This document shows positions 53,809 through 62,001 of a DNA stretch of 64,000 nucleotides, piece by piece. Source of the DNA: Candidatus Pelagibacter communis (GTDB lineage: Bacteria > Pseudomonadota > Alphaproteobacteria > Pelagibacterales > Pelagibacteraceae); contig NZ_CVSK01000047.1 in the NCBI RefSeq assembly GCF_001180025.1, positions 1 through 64,000 of the forward strand, written 5' to 3'. The notes under the pieces were generated by a model. It was not told the DNA's origin and searched no databases. It worked only from the letters and a program-made list of their open reading frames with translations. Made by a program: the position numbers and the translations under genes. Each line of letters begins with the position of its first letter. The stretch's first letter is position 1.

Positions 53809-54537
53809 ATGAAAATTTTATTTTTATTTATTCTTATTTTTCATATTTCGCATGTAAATGCTGATGAAATTTATAATCTGATAAAAATTCCAAATTTAGA
53901 AATTTATAAATTAAAAAATGATAATAATATTCGTTATTTAAGCGCTAAAGGTAATTTTAAAATTGGTGTAAATAACAACATTTCTTGCGATAAAGTTAAT
54001 ATAAATAATTTAAATTCAAAATTTCCTCTAATTGAAAAAAATCTTAATCGATATAATTCTAATTTTCTTAATAAGATAAAATTAAAATACATAGTATTTT
54101 GTGAAAATTTATTCATCTCTGAAATTAATACTGGTGGAATACCTGATAATAAAAACAGGACATTAATTTTAGATATTAATTTTAATAAAAAATATTTTGA
54201 AAGAATGATTCATCATGAAATTTTTCATATGATGCAAAACACTCACATTGAATTTTTCGATGAGGATAAATTTTCTTCTTTTAATTTAACATCATTTAAT
54301 TATGCTGAATGTTCAACTTGTTCTGATAGATTGAATTTAGATCTATATGAAAAAACCGATGGCTTTTTAACAGAATATTCTAAATCTATCCCATCTGAAG
54401 ATATGGCGGAAATTTTTTCATTTTTAATGACTGATAAAGAAACAATTGAAGATAAAATTAATAGTGACAAAATCCTAAATAATAAAGTGAATTTTATAAA
54501 ATTAAATTTAGCTAAAATAGATAAAAATATTTTATGA
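53809..54537 (+). CDS. Secreted HExxH zinc-metallopeptidase-like protein
   Basis: The 242-residue protein starts with a signal peptide ('MKILFLFILIFHISHVNA', cleavage near residue 18). Residues 135-140 read 'HHEIFH', giving an HExxH zinc motif at 136-140, and 'SEDMAEIFSFLM' near 196-206 provides glutamates that could be the third ligand, as in gluzincins. Four cysteines (60, 98, 168, 171) could form disulfides in the periplasm. No named family recognised. It overlaps the start of the cyclophilin gene by 4 nt (ATGA), so the two are translated together. Confidence 0.7.
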   Translation: MKILFLFILIFHISHVNADEIYNLIKIPNLEIYKLKNDNNIRYLSAKGNFKIGVNNNISCDKVNINNLNSKFPLIEKNLNRYNSNFLNKIKLKYIVFCENLFISEINTGGIPDNKNRTLILDINFNKKYFERMIHHEIFHMMQNTHIEFFDEDKFSSFNLTSFNYAECSTCSDRLNLDLYEKTDGFLTEYSKSIPSEDMAEIFSFLMTDKETIEDKINSDKILNNKVNFIKLNLAKIDKNIL

Positions 54538-55184
54538 TTAAAACTATTAAAGCCTCAAAATCAGAAAAAATTTTATTTATATTTTTAATTTGTCTTTCAA
54601 TTTTTGCTTTTACATCTTTTTTTTTATTAAAAAATAAATGTCTATTTGTAGAAAAAAATAATTTAAGTAAACTTAAATTTAATTATCCAGATAATATTGC
54701 AGTAATGAATGTTGAGTGTGGAAATGTAATAATTGAACTTTATCCAGATATTTCTCCTAAAGCGGTGGAAAGATTTAAAATATTAATTGAACAAAAAATG
54801 TATGATGGTTCTGCTTTTTATAAAGTTTCAGAAAATACTTTTGTACAAGCTGGAGATATTGAGTATGGAAATATAAATAATTTAGATTATTCCAAAATTG
54901 GTAGCGGAAAGTCTGGACTGGGATTGTTAAAATCAGAACTAAGCAACGATTTTAAATTTACAAAGGGAAGTGTTGGTTTTGCTAGAGCAACAGAATTTGA
55001 TACAGAAGATAGTGAATTCTTTATTACATTAAAAGAAATTCCAATTTATCAAGGTGAATATACTCCAATTGGTAAAGTAGTTTATGGTTTAGATATATTA
55101 ACTAAAATTAAAACAGGTAATAAGGCAATTTATGTTTTAAGACCTGATTATATTAAAACCTTTAGAATGTTTAATTCTAATTAA
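54534..55184 (+). CDS. Membrane-anchored cyclophilin-type peptidyl-prolyl isomerase
   Basis: The 216-residue protein has one N-terminal transmembrane anchor (about residues 12-31, 'ILFIFLICLSIFAFTSFFLL') and a periplasmic cyclophilin domain: 'VECGNVIIELYPDISPKAVERFKILIEQKMYDGSAFYKVSENTFVQAGDIEYG', 'KGSVGFARATEFDTEDSEFFITL' and 'YTPIGKVVYGLDILTKI'. The usual 'F-H-R' active-site arginine position reads 'FYKVSENTFVQAGD', so catalysis may be weak or lost. Its last 8 nt overlap the convergent beta-oxidation gene. Confidence 0.85.
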   Translation: MIKTIKASKSEKILFIFLICLSIFAFTSFFLLKNKCLFVEKNNLSKLKFNYPDNIAVMNVECGNVIIELYPDISPKAVERFKILIEQKMYDGSAFYKVSENTFVQAGDIEYGNINNLDYSKIGSGKSGLGLLKSELSNDFKFTKGSVGFARATEFDTEDSEFFITLKEIPIYQGEYTPIGKVVYGLDILTKIKTGNKAIYVLRPDYIKTFRMFNSN

Positions 55185-57399
55185 TTAAAGGTTTACCTGT
55201 CGATAATGTATGTTTAATTCTTTCTTGAGTTTGTTTTGTTTCTATCAGTCTCATAAAAGAATCTAGTTCTAGTTTATACAGGTCATCCTCTGACAATACT
55301 TTTTCAATAGTAGTGTCTCCACCACTTAAAACGTTTGCAAGCTCAGTTCCAACATGCATACCATGATCTAAAATTACCTTTTCGTTGTATAATTTCTCTA
55401 AAACCTTAATCATTTTATCTTTCAACGGCTTTCCAGAAAGTTTGAAATTGCACTCTTCTGGAGGAACAAAATCATTATTTTGATCAATTAAATTTTTTGA
55501 CTCCTCAAAAAGACTGTTTCTGTTCATTATTTTTTTGTCTTCTGGTCTTAAATACTTTAATGGCTCAGCCTCGATTGGAGATGTAGCTGTTTTAGCATAA
55601 CCAATAATATCAAAAACTTTTAGTGGTGCATAATCTGGGTCTGATTTTGCTTCTTCTGTTTGTGACCATCTCCACAACATTTCCTTACATCCCCCGCCTG
55701 CTGGAACTAATCCAACAATAGTTTCAACCAATCCAATAACTAAATTTGTATGTGATGCAACAAAATTACTTTGAACTAAAACCTCGAAGCCTCCTCCAAG
55801 CGTAAGTCCAGAGGGAGCTGATACAACAGGGTACTTAGAGTATTTTAAAGTTTTGCATGTATCTTGAAAATACTTAATGAATTTTTCAATTGATTTAAAA
55901 TCTCCTTTGTCAGCAAAATTCATAGTATAACTTAAATTTACACCTGCTGAAAATTGCATGCTTTCATTAATTATTATTAAGGGTTTGTCAGTTGCATTTT
56001 TCAGTGCATCCATTGAGTCATAATCTAATGCACAAGCTTTTGTTGTAAATTCAACAATATTAAAATCTTTAAATCGATGAATTTCAGCTGAATTATTTTT
56101 ATCTAGTTTAATTGATGATGGTCTTATTTTTCCTAAAGTTTGAATGTCTGTATAAATTTGTCTTTCTCCATAAAAATTTTCATCTTTTGTTTTTGATAAA
56201 TTTTCTAAAAATTTATTATTTTTAAAGTTATCAATTCTTTCAAAGAAATTTGTAACACCTATCGATTTCAACATTTCAAAAGGACCCATTGCCCAATTAA
56301 AACCAAGTCTCATAGCTTCATCAATATCGTTAAACTTATCAGTAATCCCCGGAACAAGTGAAGATGCATATTTAATTATTTTTGAAATTACAATCCAGGC
56401 ATACTCACCAAACTTATCTTTTCGATTAATTAAATTACTAATATCAACAGTCTCAATTCCTAAATCTATTTTTTTTGTTGCAGAATACTTTCCTGTTTCT
56501 AAATTTATTGCTTCTAAAATTTTTTGATCCCCACTTTTATTCATTCTATAAAAGCCGCCTTTTCCTTTGCGCCCTGTATAGCCTGTCTCAATTAATTTTT
56601 TGACTAATGGAATTTCTTTTGCAACAATTTGAAATTCGTCTTTTTTTGAAAGTTCTTTTATAAAGCTCTTTAATACATCAGCCATCAAATCAATTCCAAT
56701 TAGATCGTATAATCCAAATACTCCTGTTTTGGGTATTCCCATCGGTCTACCAAAAACTGCGTCGGCTTCTTCTATTGAAAGTTTCATTTTGAATGCTTCT
56801 GTCATAGCAACTTGCATTGCATAAACACCAATTCTATTACCTAGAAAACCTGGGGTATCGTTGCAAACTATAGCGCCCTTACCGAGCTCTACTTCACAAA
56901 ATTTCTTTAAAGAATTGATTTTATTTAAATCGTTATTTTCGTTTTTAACAATTTCTAACAATCCCATGTATCTAACTGGATTAAAAAAGTGAGTGATACA
57001 AAAATCTTTTTTTTCTTCGTCATTTAATTTTTCTGATAAAACTTTAATTGGAATTGATGATGTGTTTGATGAAACTATTGCACCTTTTTTTCTGTTCTTA
57101 AATATCTTCTCATAAATATTATGTTTAATATCAATTCTTTCTACTACTGCCTCTACCACCCAATCTGCATCTTTTACTGCGTCAAAATTTTCTTCAATAT
57201 TTCCAACATTAATATTGTTAATTTTACTTTTATCTATTAGCAAAGGAGGTCTAGATTTGTGTATTCTTTCTCTAGCTTTTTCACTGATTTCAGTAGTTAA
57301 ATCTAAAAGAGTAACTGGTATACCTGCATTACATAAATGGGCAGCTATTCCACTACCCATTGTGCCAGAGCCAATAACTACAACTTTTTTAATTTCCAT
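55177..57399 (-). CDS. Bifunctional 3-hydroxyacyl-CoA dehydrogenase/enoyl-CoA hydratase
   Basis: The 740-residue protein has the dehydrogenase first: 'IKKVVVIGSGTMGSGIAAHLCNAGIPVTLLDL' at the N-terminus, 'FCITHFFNPVRYMGLLEIV' and 'IVCNDTPGFLGNRIGVYAMQ', with the C-terminal dehydrogenase domain to about residue 390. The enoyl-CoA hydratase/isomerase domain follows ('NESMQFSAGVNLSYTMNFADKGD', 'PVVSAPSGLTLGGGFEVLVQSNFVASHTNLVIGLVETIVGLVPAGGG'). This order is the reverse of FadB/FadJ, but is known in a separate alphaproteobacterial subgroup. It catalyses two steps of fatty acid oxidation. It lies 36 nt after the permease gene on the same strand. Confidence 0.9.
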   Translation of the reverse strand: MEIKKVVVIGSGTMGSGIAAHLCNAGIPVTLLDLTTEISEKARERIHKSRPPLLIDKSKINNINVGNIEENFDAVKDADWVVEAVVERIDIKHNIYEKIFKNRKKGAIVSSNTSSIPIKVLSEKLNDEEKKDFCITHFFNPVRYMGLLEIVKNENNDLNKINSLKKFCEVELGKGAIVCNDTPGFLGNRIGVYAMQVAMTEAFKMKLSIEEADAVFGRPMGIPKTGVFGLYDLIGIDLMADVLKSFIKELSKKDEFQIVAKEIPLVKKLIETGYTGRKGKGGFYRMNKSGDQKILEAINLETGKYSATKKIDLGIETVDISNLINRKDKFGEYAWIVISKIIKYASSLVPGITDKFNDIDEAMRLGFNWAMGPFEMLKSIGVTNFFERIDNFKNNKFLENLSKTKDENFYGERQIYTDIQTLGKIRPSSIKLDKNNSAEIHRFKDFNIVEFTTKACALDYDSMDALKNATDKPLIIINESMQFSAGVNLSYTMNFADKGDFKSIEKFIKYFQDTCKTLKYSKYPVVSAPSGLTLGGGFEVLVQSNFVASHTNLVIGLVETIVGLVPAGGGCKEMLWRWSQTEEAKSDPDYAPLKVFDIIGYAKTATSPIEAEPLKYLRPEDKKIMNRNSLFEESKNLIDQNNDFVPPEECNFKLSGKPLKDKMIKVLEKLYNEKVILDHGMHVGTELANVLSGGDTTIEKVLSEDDLYKLELDSFMRLIETKQTQERIKHTLSTGKPLIN

Positions 57400-57435
57400 A
57401 CCAACTTCTATATATGATTAAGTTATTTGGGTAAA

Positions 57436-58290
57436 TTATCTATTTATTCCTCTTAATCTTTCAGATCTTCTTCTTAACAATTCAGCACTAATTAAGATTA
57501 ATGTAGATAGAATAATTAAACATGTAGCTACAGCAAGAATTGTTGGACTTAATTGCTCTCTTAATCCAGTCCACATCTGTATAGGAATAGTTGTATTTTC
57601 TAAACCTGCCAAAAATAACACAACTACAACTTCATCAAATGAAGTTACGAACGCAAATAATCCTCCTGAGATCACACCTGGTAAAATTAAAGGAAGAGTA
57701 ATTTTCATAAATGTATTAACTGGATTACTTCCTAAACTTGCTGCCGCTCTTGTAACACTGTGATCAAATCCAGAAAGTGTTGCTGTTACAGTAATCACAA
57801 CAAATGGAGTTCCTAATATTATGTGAGCTAAAACTATTCCTGTATGTGTTGCGGCAAGACCAACTTTTGCCATAAAAAAGAAAATTGCAACCCCAGAAAT
57901 AATCAAAGGTACAATCATAGGCGAAATTAAAGTAGCCATTATAATTCCTTTGTATGGCATATGCCTGCTGCTTAATCCTAAAGCAGCCAAAGTTCCTAAA
58001 ATTATTGATCCAATAGTTGCAAATATAGCAATTATAAAACTATTCTTTGCAGCTAATCCCCACGGGTTTTTAGTTCCATAAATCATATCTTTATACCATC
58101 TTAAAGAAAATGCATCTGGGTCAAGATTTTTCATTCCTTCAGAAAAAACTAAAAACTCCTCTGCATTGAATGATAGTGGGAAAATTACAAACAAAGGTGC
58201 AATCAAAAAGAAAAATACAAAAGTACAAATCGCAATATAAATGTAATGCCAAATTCTATATCGAGTTTCTGTATAACTTGGTAAAGCCAT
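57436..58290 (-). CDS. ABC transporter permease, PotC-like
   Basis: The 284-residue membrane protein has six helices and the permease EAA motif 'TRAAASLGSNPVNTFMKITLPLILPGVISGGLFAFVTSFDEVVVVLFLAGLENTTIPIQMW', characteristic of spermidine/putrescine-type (PotC) permeases. It starts 2 nt after its PotB-like partner. It is the last transporter gene of the leftward block. The ligand is discussed under the binding protein. Confidence 0.9.
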   Translation of the reverse strand: MALPSYTETRYRIWHYIYIAICTFVFFFLIAPLFVIFPLSFNAEEFLVFSEGMKNLDPDAFSLRWYKDMIYGTKNPWGLAAKNSFIIAIFATIGSIILGTLAALGLSSRHMPYKGIIMATLISPMIVPLIISGVAIFFFMAKVGLAATHTGIVLAHIILGTPFVVITVTATLSGFDHSVTRAAASLGSNPVNTFMKITLPLILPGVISGGLFAFVTSFDEVVVVLFLAGLENTTIPIQMWTGLREQLSPTILAVATCLIILSTLILISAELLRRRSERLRGINR

Positions 58291-58292
58291 AA

Positions 58293-59555
58293 TTATCCTA
58301 ATTTAATATTATCAACTCCAACCAATTTATTATAAATCCAATAAATAACTAAAACACCACTTAGCAGCATTAATCCCATTGCGGATGCAAAACTCCAATC
58401 TAAAGTTTGCTTCATATGGAATGCAATTTGATTACTTATCAAAGTTCCTGATGCGCCCCCAACCAATGCTGGTGTAATATAATAACCAATAGCTAAAATA
58501 AACACTAATAAGCAGCCAGCTCCGATTCCTGGTATAGTTAATGGAAAGTAAACTTTCCAAAAAGCAACAAAAGGAGTTCCTCCTAATGATTTTCCAGCCC
58601 TCATTAAGCTAGGAGAGATAGTTTTCATAACACTATAAAGTGGAAGAACCATAAAAGGCAGCAATATTTGCGTCATAGCAACATAAGTCCCTACTTTATT
58701 ATACATCATCTCAGGCCTATTATCGTCTGCAACAAGACCTATCATAACAAAGAAATCGTTAACAACTCCTTGTTGTTGTAATAGAATCATCCAACTAGCA
58801 GTTCTAACTAATAATGATGTCCAAAAAGGTAAAAGTACACATATCATTAAAAGATTTGAGTATTTCATTGGCAATGTTGCAAGCAAATGAGCAATAGGAT
58901 AACCCATTAAAAAACAAAAAAGCGTAACAAAAAAAGCAATTTCAAGGGTTCTCAACCATAGAATTCTATGAATTCTTCTATCCTCCTCTACTTGGGCAAT
59001 ACTCCCATCTGCAGCATAGTACATATCCATTCCTTTTAAATACTTAGACATTGTATAAGGTGGAGCAGTTCTTTTAATTGCTTGCCAATACTCCACATTT
59101 CTCCAACGTTTGTGAACTTTCATAATCTGTTTTTTAATACTTGTGCTCTCATCAATTTTTTTTCTTTTTACTTGTCTGAAGAGTTTTTTAGTTATGGAAT
59201 TAAAACCATTTTTTTCTTTATTTAGTCTTTGACCAAGTTTTCCGTGCTCTTGTTTTTCAACAAGAACTTTAAAATCATAATAAAAAGCAGTAAAAACTTC
59301 TTCTGACGGTAATTCTTGTCCATCCCATTTTTCCATTTCTTTAAAAGTTTTAGGAAGCATATTTGTTATCATTTTGTCGTCTATGCTTCTGCTAAACATC
59401 TCTCCTATTGGAAAAACATAAGTAATTATTAAAAACAAAAGTAATGGAGCCACAAGAAGAAAGGCTTTAATTTTATTTTTCTTCTCAGCTTTTTTTAAAC
59501 TGACCTCTAATGGAATACCATCAGTTGTTAATATTTGTTTTGTTTCAGAGCTCAT
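58293..59555 (-). CDS. ABC transporter permease, PotB-like with long periplasmic insertion
   Basis: The 420-residue protein has a first transmembrane helix near residue 31-55. A hydrophilic insertion of about 140 residues follows (about 60-200, Lys/Glu-rich, 'KLFRQVKRKKIDESTSIKKQIMKVHKRWRNVEYW'), and then a normal permease core with 'RAGKSLGGTPFVAFWKVYFPLTIPGIGAGCLLVFILAIGYYITPALVGG'. Such long-N-terminus PotB proteins are common in alphaproteobacteria. A terminator-like hairpin ends directly against its ATG, and no Shine-Dalgarno sequence is visible between them. Confidence 0.88.
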   Translation of the reverse strand: MSSETKQILTTDGIPLEVSLKKAEKKNKIKAFLLVAPLLLFLIITYVFPIGEMFSRSIDDKMITNMLPKTFKEMEKWDGQELPSEEVFTAFYYDFKVLVEKQEHGKLGQRLNKEKNGFNSITKKLFRQVKRKKIDESTSIKKQIMKVHKRWRNVEYWQAIKRTAPPYTMSKYLKGMDMYYAADGSIAQVEEDRRIHRILWLRTLEIAFFVTLFCFLMGYPIAHLLATLPMKYSNLLMICVLLPFWTSLLVRTASWMILLQQQGVVNDFFVMIGLVADDNRPEMMYNKVGTYVAMTQILLPFMVLPLYSVMKTISPSLMRAGKSLGGTPFVAFWKVYFPLTIPGIGAGCLLVFILAIGYYITPALVGGASGTLISNQIAFHMKQTLDWSFASAMGLMLLSGVLVIYWIYNKLVGVDNIKLG

Positions 59556-59587
59556 AAAAAAATAGGGCGGTTGGTTATAACCGCCCT
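59556..59587 (-). terminator. Terminator-like hairpin between binding protein and PotB-like permease
   Basis: Read leftward, AGGGCGGTT and AACCGCCCT (59587-59579 and 59572-59564) form a 9-bp stem with a 6-nt loop, followed by a run of seven T residues (complement of 59562-59556) that ends exactly at the permease ATG (59555). A weaker dyad TTCAGT/ACTGAA lies at 59604-59622. It should attenuate permease expression relative to the binding protein. Confidence 0.85.
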
Positions 59588-59623
59588 AAATATATTATAT
59601 AAATTCAGTGTTTAAAACTGAAA

Positions 59624-60742
59624 TTATAGGCCTGCTTTCATTGCTTCCCACTTTTCACCAATCTCTGTTCCGTTATCTGCCCAGTAGAAAGGATCAACTA
59701 AGAAATAATTCTTAGTGTTAGCAGGAGCTGTTGGCATTTGAGGCATCATCTCTGTTTTACCATCTTTATACCATGGCTCACCAGCTTTGATTACATCAAG
59801 AGAAGATTTTCTCCATGGAGCATATGCAATGTACTTAGCGCTACCTGCTAACATTTCAGTGTTAGTCATCATAGCTAAAGCTTTTTTAGCATTTGCTTCA
59901 TCTGGACCACCTTTAACAAGTGCAAAATATTCATAGTCTAAACCTTGACCATCCCATACTTGTTTAATTGGTGCACCTTCACCTATTTCAGCGTTAAAGA
60001 ATCTTCCGTTCCAACCTGTTGCCATTACAACCTCACCTGCAACTAATAGTTCAGGCGGTTGAGCACCAGCAGACCAGAATACACATCCACCATTAGGATC
60101 TGTGCAAAGTTTCTTAATTTTATTCATTGCTCTGTCAAGACCACCTTCGGCTTCAAGTTTTCTGTAAATTAATTCTCCACCTTTACCCATTTTTACACCG
60201 TCAGCAGCTAAAGCAATTTCTAAATTAGTTAAAGCACTTTTGTAGATTGCTCTTTTTCCAGGGAATTTTTTAGTGTTAAAGAAATCCTTAATTGTTTTAG
60301 GCTCTTTGCCACCAAATGCTCTTGTATCAAAAGCATAGTTCCAAGAATATAGAATGTTACCTACAGCACATTCACTTGGCATTCCTGTGAAGAAGTCTTC
60401 ACTTGCAGGAGTTCCATCTGGTGCAGCTGGGAAGTCTTTGTCAAAATCAAATTTAACAAATAAACCTTCATCACATCCGTTAATAGTATCGAATGCAAAT
60501 AAGTCTATAATATCCCAAGTTATAGCACCCGCTTCTTTTTGTGCTTTGATTTCTGATAAACCACCAGAATAGTCAACCCAGTTGATTTCTATTCCAAGTG
60601 CTTTAGCAGTAGGATCACCGTACCCTAGCTTTTGAGACTCTGTGTAAGCTCCACCCCATGATGCTACTGTAACAGCAAAGGCTGAAGAAGTTAGAGATAC
60701 AACAAAAGAAAGAGCTAGTAATAATTTACTTATTTTTCTCAT
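59624..60742 (-). CDS. Substrate-binding protein, PotD/polyamine type
   Basis: The 372-residue protein starts with a signal peptide ('MRKISKLLLALSFVVSLTSSAFA', cleavage near 23). The mature part is a type 2 periplasmic protein of the spermidine/putrescine class: 'VTVASWGGAYTESQKLGYGDPTAKALG', 'ITWDIIDLFAFDTINGCDEGLFVKFDF', 'YSWNYAFDTRAFGGKEPKTIKDFFNTKKFPGKRAIYKSALTNLEIALAADGV', 'VMATGWNGRFFNAEIGEGAPIKQVWDGQGLDYEYFALVKG'. A strong ribosome site (GGAGGA) precedes the ATG. Neighbouring eutA/eutD-like genes suggest that a nitrogenous osmolyte or polyamine is carried. The ligand is not decided by sequence. Confidence 0.88.
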   Translation of the reverse strand: MRKISKLLLALSFVVSLTSSAFAVTVASWGGAYTESQKLGYGDPTAKALGIEINWVDYSGGLSEIKAQKEAGAITWDIIDLFAFDTINGCDEGLFVKFDFDKDFPAAPDGTPASEDFFTGMPSECAVGNILYSWNYAFDTRAFGGKEPKTIKDFFNTKKFPGKRAIYKSALTNLEIALAADGVKMGKGGELIYRKLEAEGGLDRAMNKIKKLCTDPNGGCVFWSAGAQPPELLVAGEVVMATGWNGRFFNAEIGEGAPIKQVWDGQGLDYEYFALVKGGPDEANAKKALAMMTNTEMLAGSAKYIAYAPWRKSSLDVIKAGEPWYKDGKTEMMPQMPTAPANTKNYFLVDPFYWADNGTEIGEKWEAMKAGL

Positions 60743-60788
60743 TATTCCTCCGTTTAAACGTTGATATAAATTAATTTATATAACTAAA

Positions 60789-60817
60789 AGTACAACAAAT
60801 AGCTAAAGTGAAGTCAA
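60789..60817 (-). promoter_or_regulatory. Candidate promoter for the binding protein gene
   Basis: On the bottom strand TTGACT (complement of 60812-60817) and TGTACT (complement of 60789-60794) are separated by exactly 17 nt, 46 nt before the binding-protein ATG. The -35 is good and the -10 is weak (first T and last T match). It would give the binding protein its own transcript within the block. Confidence 0.45.
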
Positions 60818-60870
60818 CAGCTGATTTTGTCATTAAAATGTATATTTGATATATGTATTTTATAATGTAA

Positions 60871-61956
60871 TTATTTTGGGTCTAATGCTCTAGCATCAGT
60901 GCTATCCCATCCAATATTAATATCTTGACTAACTTTTAATTCTAAATTGGACGTGCTGTTAGGGACTTTAAGAATAAACTCAGAGCTTCCTAATAAATTT
61001 AATCTAACCCTTGTATGATCTCCATGATAGATCACTTCTTCAATCTTTCCAGTAAACATATTATCCATTTTATCAGTTGGATTTATTAATGCTCGTTCAG
61101 GTCTTAATGATACTGTAGTTTTCTCACCTTTAGACTTGACTGAAATTGGATTAGCTAGAATTTCTGAATTTGCTAGTTTAACTTTACATTTATCATTAGC
61201 GATATCAACTACCTCTCCATTAAAAGTGTTATTTTCTCCAATGAACTCAGCAACAAATGAATTAACTGGCTTCTCATAAAGTTCGGCAGGATCAGAAAGT
61301 TGTTGAACTTTTCCATCGTTAAATACTGCAATTCTATTTGACATAGTTAATGCCTCACTTTGATCATGAGTTACATAAACTACTGTTACACCGATACTTT
61401 CATGAATATGTTTTATTTCGTATTGCATGCTCTCTCTTAAATTTTTATCTAGTGCTCCAAGTGGTTCATCCATTAATACTACTGCTGGATCAAATACTAA
61501 AGCTCTTGCAACTGCCACTCTTTGTTGCTGACCACCAGAAAGTTGAGCAGGCATTCTAGTTTCAAAACCACTTAATGAAACCATCGATAATGCTTTATCA
61601 ACTTTTTTATCTATTTCATTTTTTTCAACTTTTCTCACTCTTAATGGAAAAGCTAAATTTTCATAAACTGTCATATGTGGAAATAATGCATAGTTTTGGA
61701 AAACCATTCCTATCCCTCTTTTATGAGGAGGAATATTCGAAATTATATTTCCATCTAATAATATTTCACCGTGAGTTGGCGTTTCAAAACCAGCCAACAT
61801 CATTAAACAAGTTGTCTTACCTGAGCCAGATGGACCAAGCATTGTTATGAATTCACCTTCTGCAATATCTAATTGTAGATCTTTGACGACAAGAACCTTA
61901 CCGTCATAACTTTTATCTACTTTATCGAATTTAACAAACTCTGGATTTTTAGACAT
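60871..61956 (-). CDS. ABC transporter ATP-binding protein, PotA-like
   Basis: The 361-residue protein is a PotA-type ATPase: Walker A 'MLGPSGSGKTTCLMMLAGF', Q-loop 'GMVFQNYALFPHMTVYENLAFPL', signature 'QLSGGQQQRVAVARALVFDPAVVLMDEPLGALD' and switch 'VYVTHDQSEALTMSNRIAVF'. A C-terminal TOBE_2 domain begins near residue 275 ('KTTVSLRPERALINPTDKMDNMFTGKIEEVIYHGDHTRVRLNL'). It follows the EutD-like gene by 45 nt and precedes the binding-protein gene by 128 nt, which contains a candidate promoter. Confidence 0.92.
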   Translation of the reverse strand: MSKNPEFVKFDKVDKSYDGKVLVVKDLQLDIAEGEFITMLGPSGSGKTTCLMMLAGFETPTHGEILLDGNIISNIPPHKRGIGMVFQNYALFPHMTVYENLAFPLRVRKVEKNEIDKKVDKALSMVSLSGFETRMPAQLSGGQQQRVAVARALVFDPAVVLMDEPLGALDKNLRESMQYEIKHIHESIGVTVVYVTHDQSEALTMSNRIAVFNDGKVQQLSDPAELYEKPVNSFVAEFIGENNTFNGEVVDIANDKCKVKLANSEILANPISVKSKGEKTTVSLRPERALINPTDKMDNMFTGKIEEVIYHGDHTRVRLNLLGSSEFILKVPNSTSNLELKVSQDINIGWDSTDARALDPK

Positions 61957-62001
61957 AAAGATGAATATAAAACATTTGTGTAAATAGATTTCAATAGCTA
62001 A

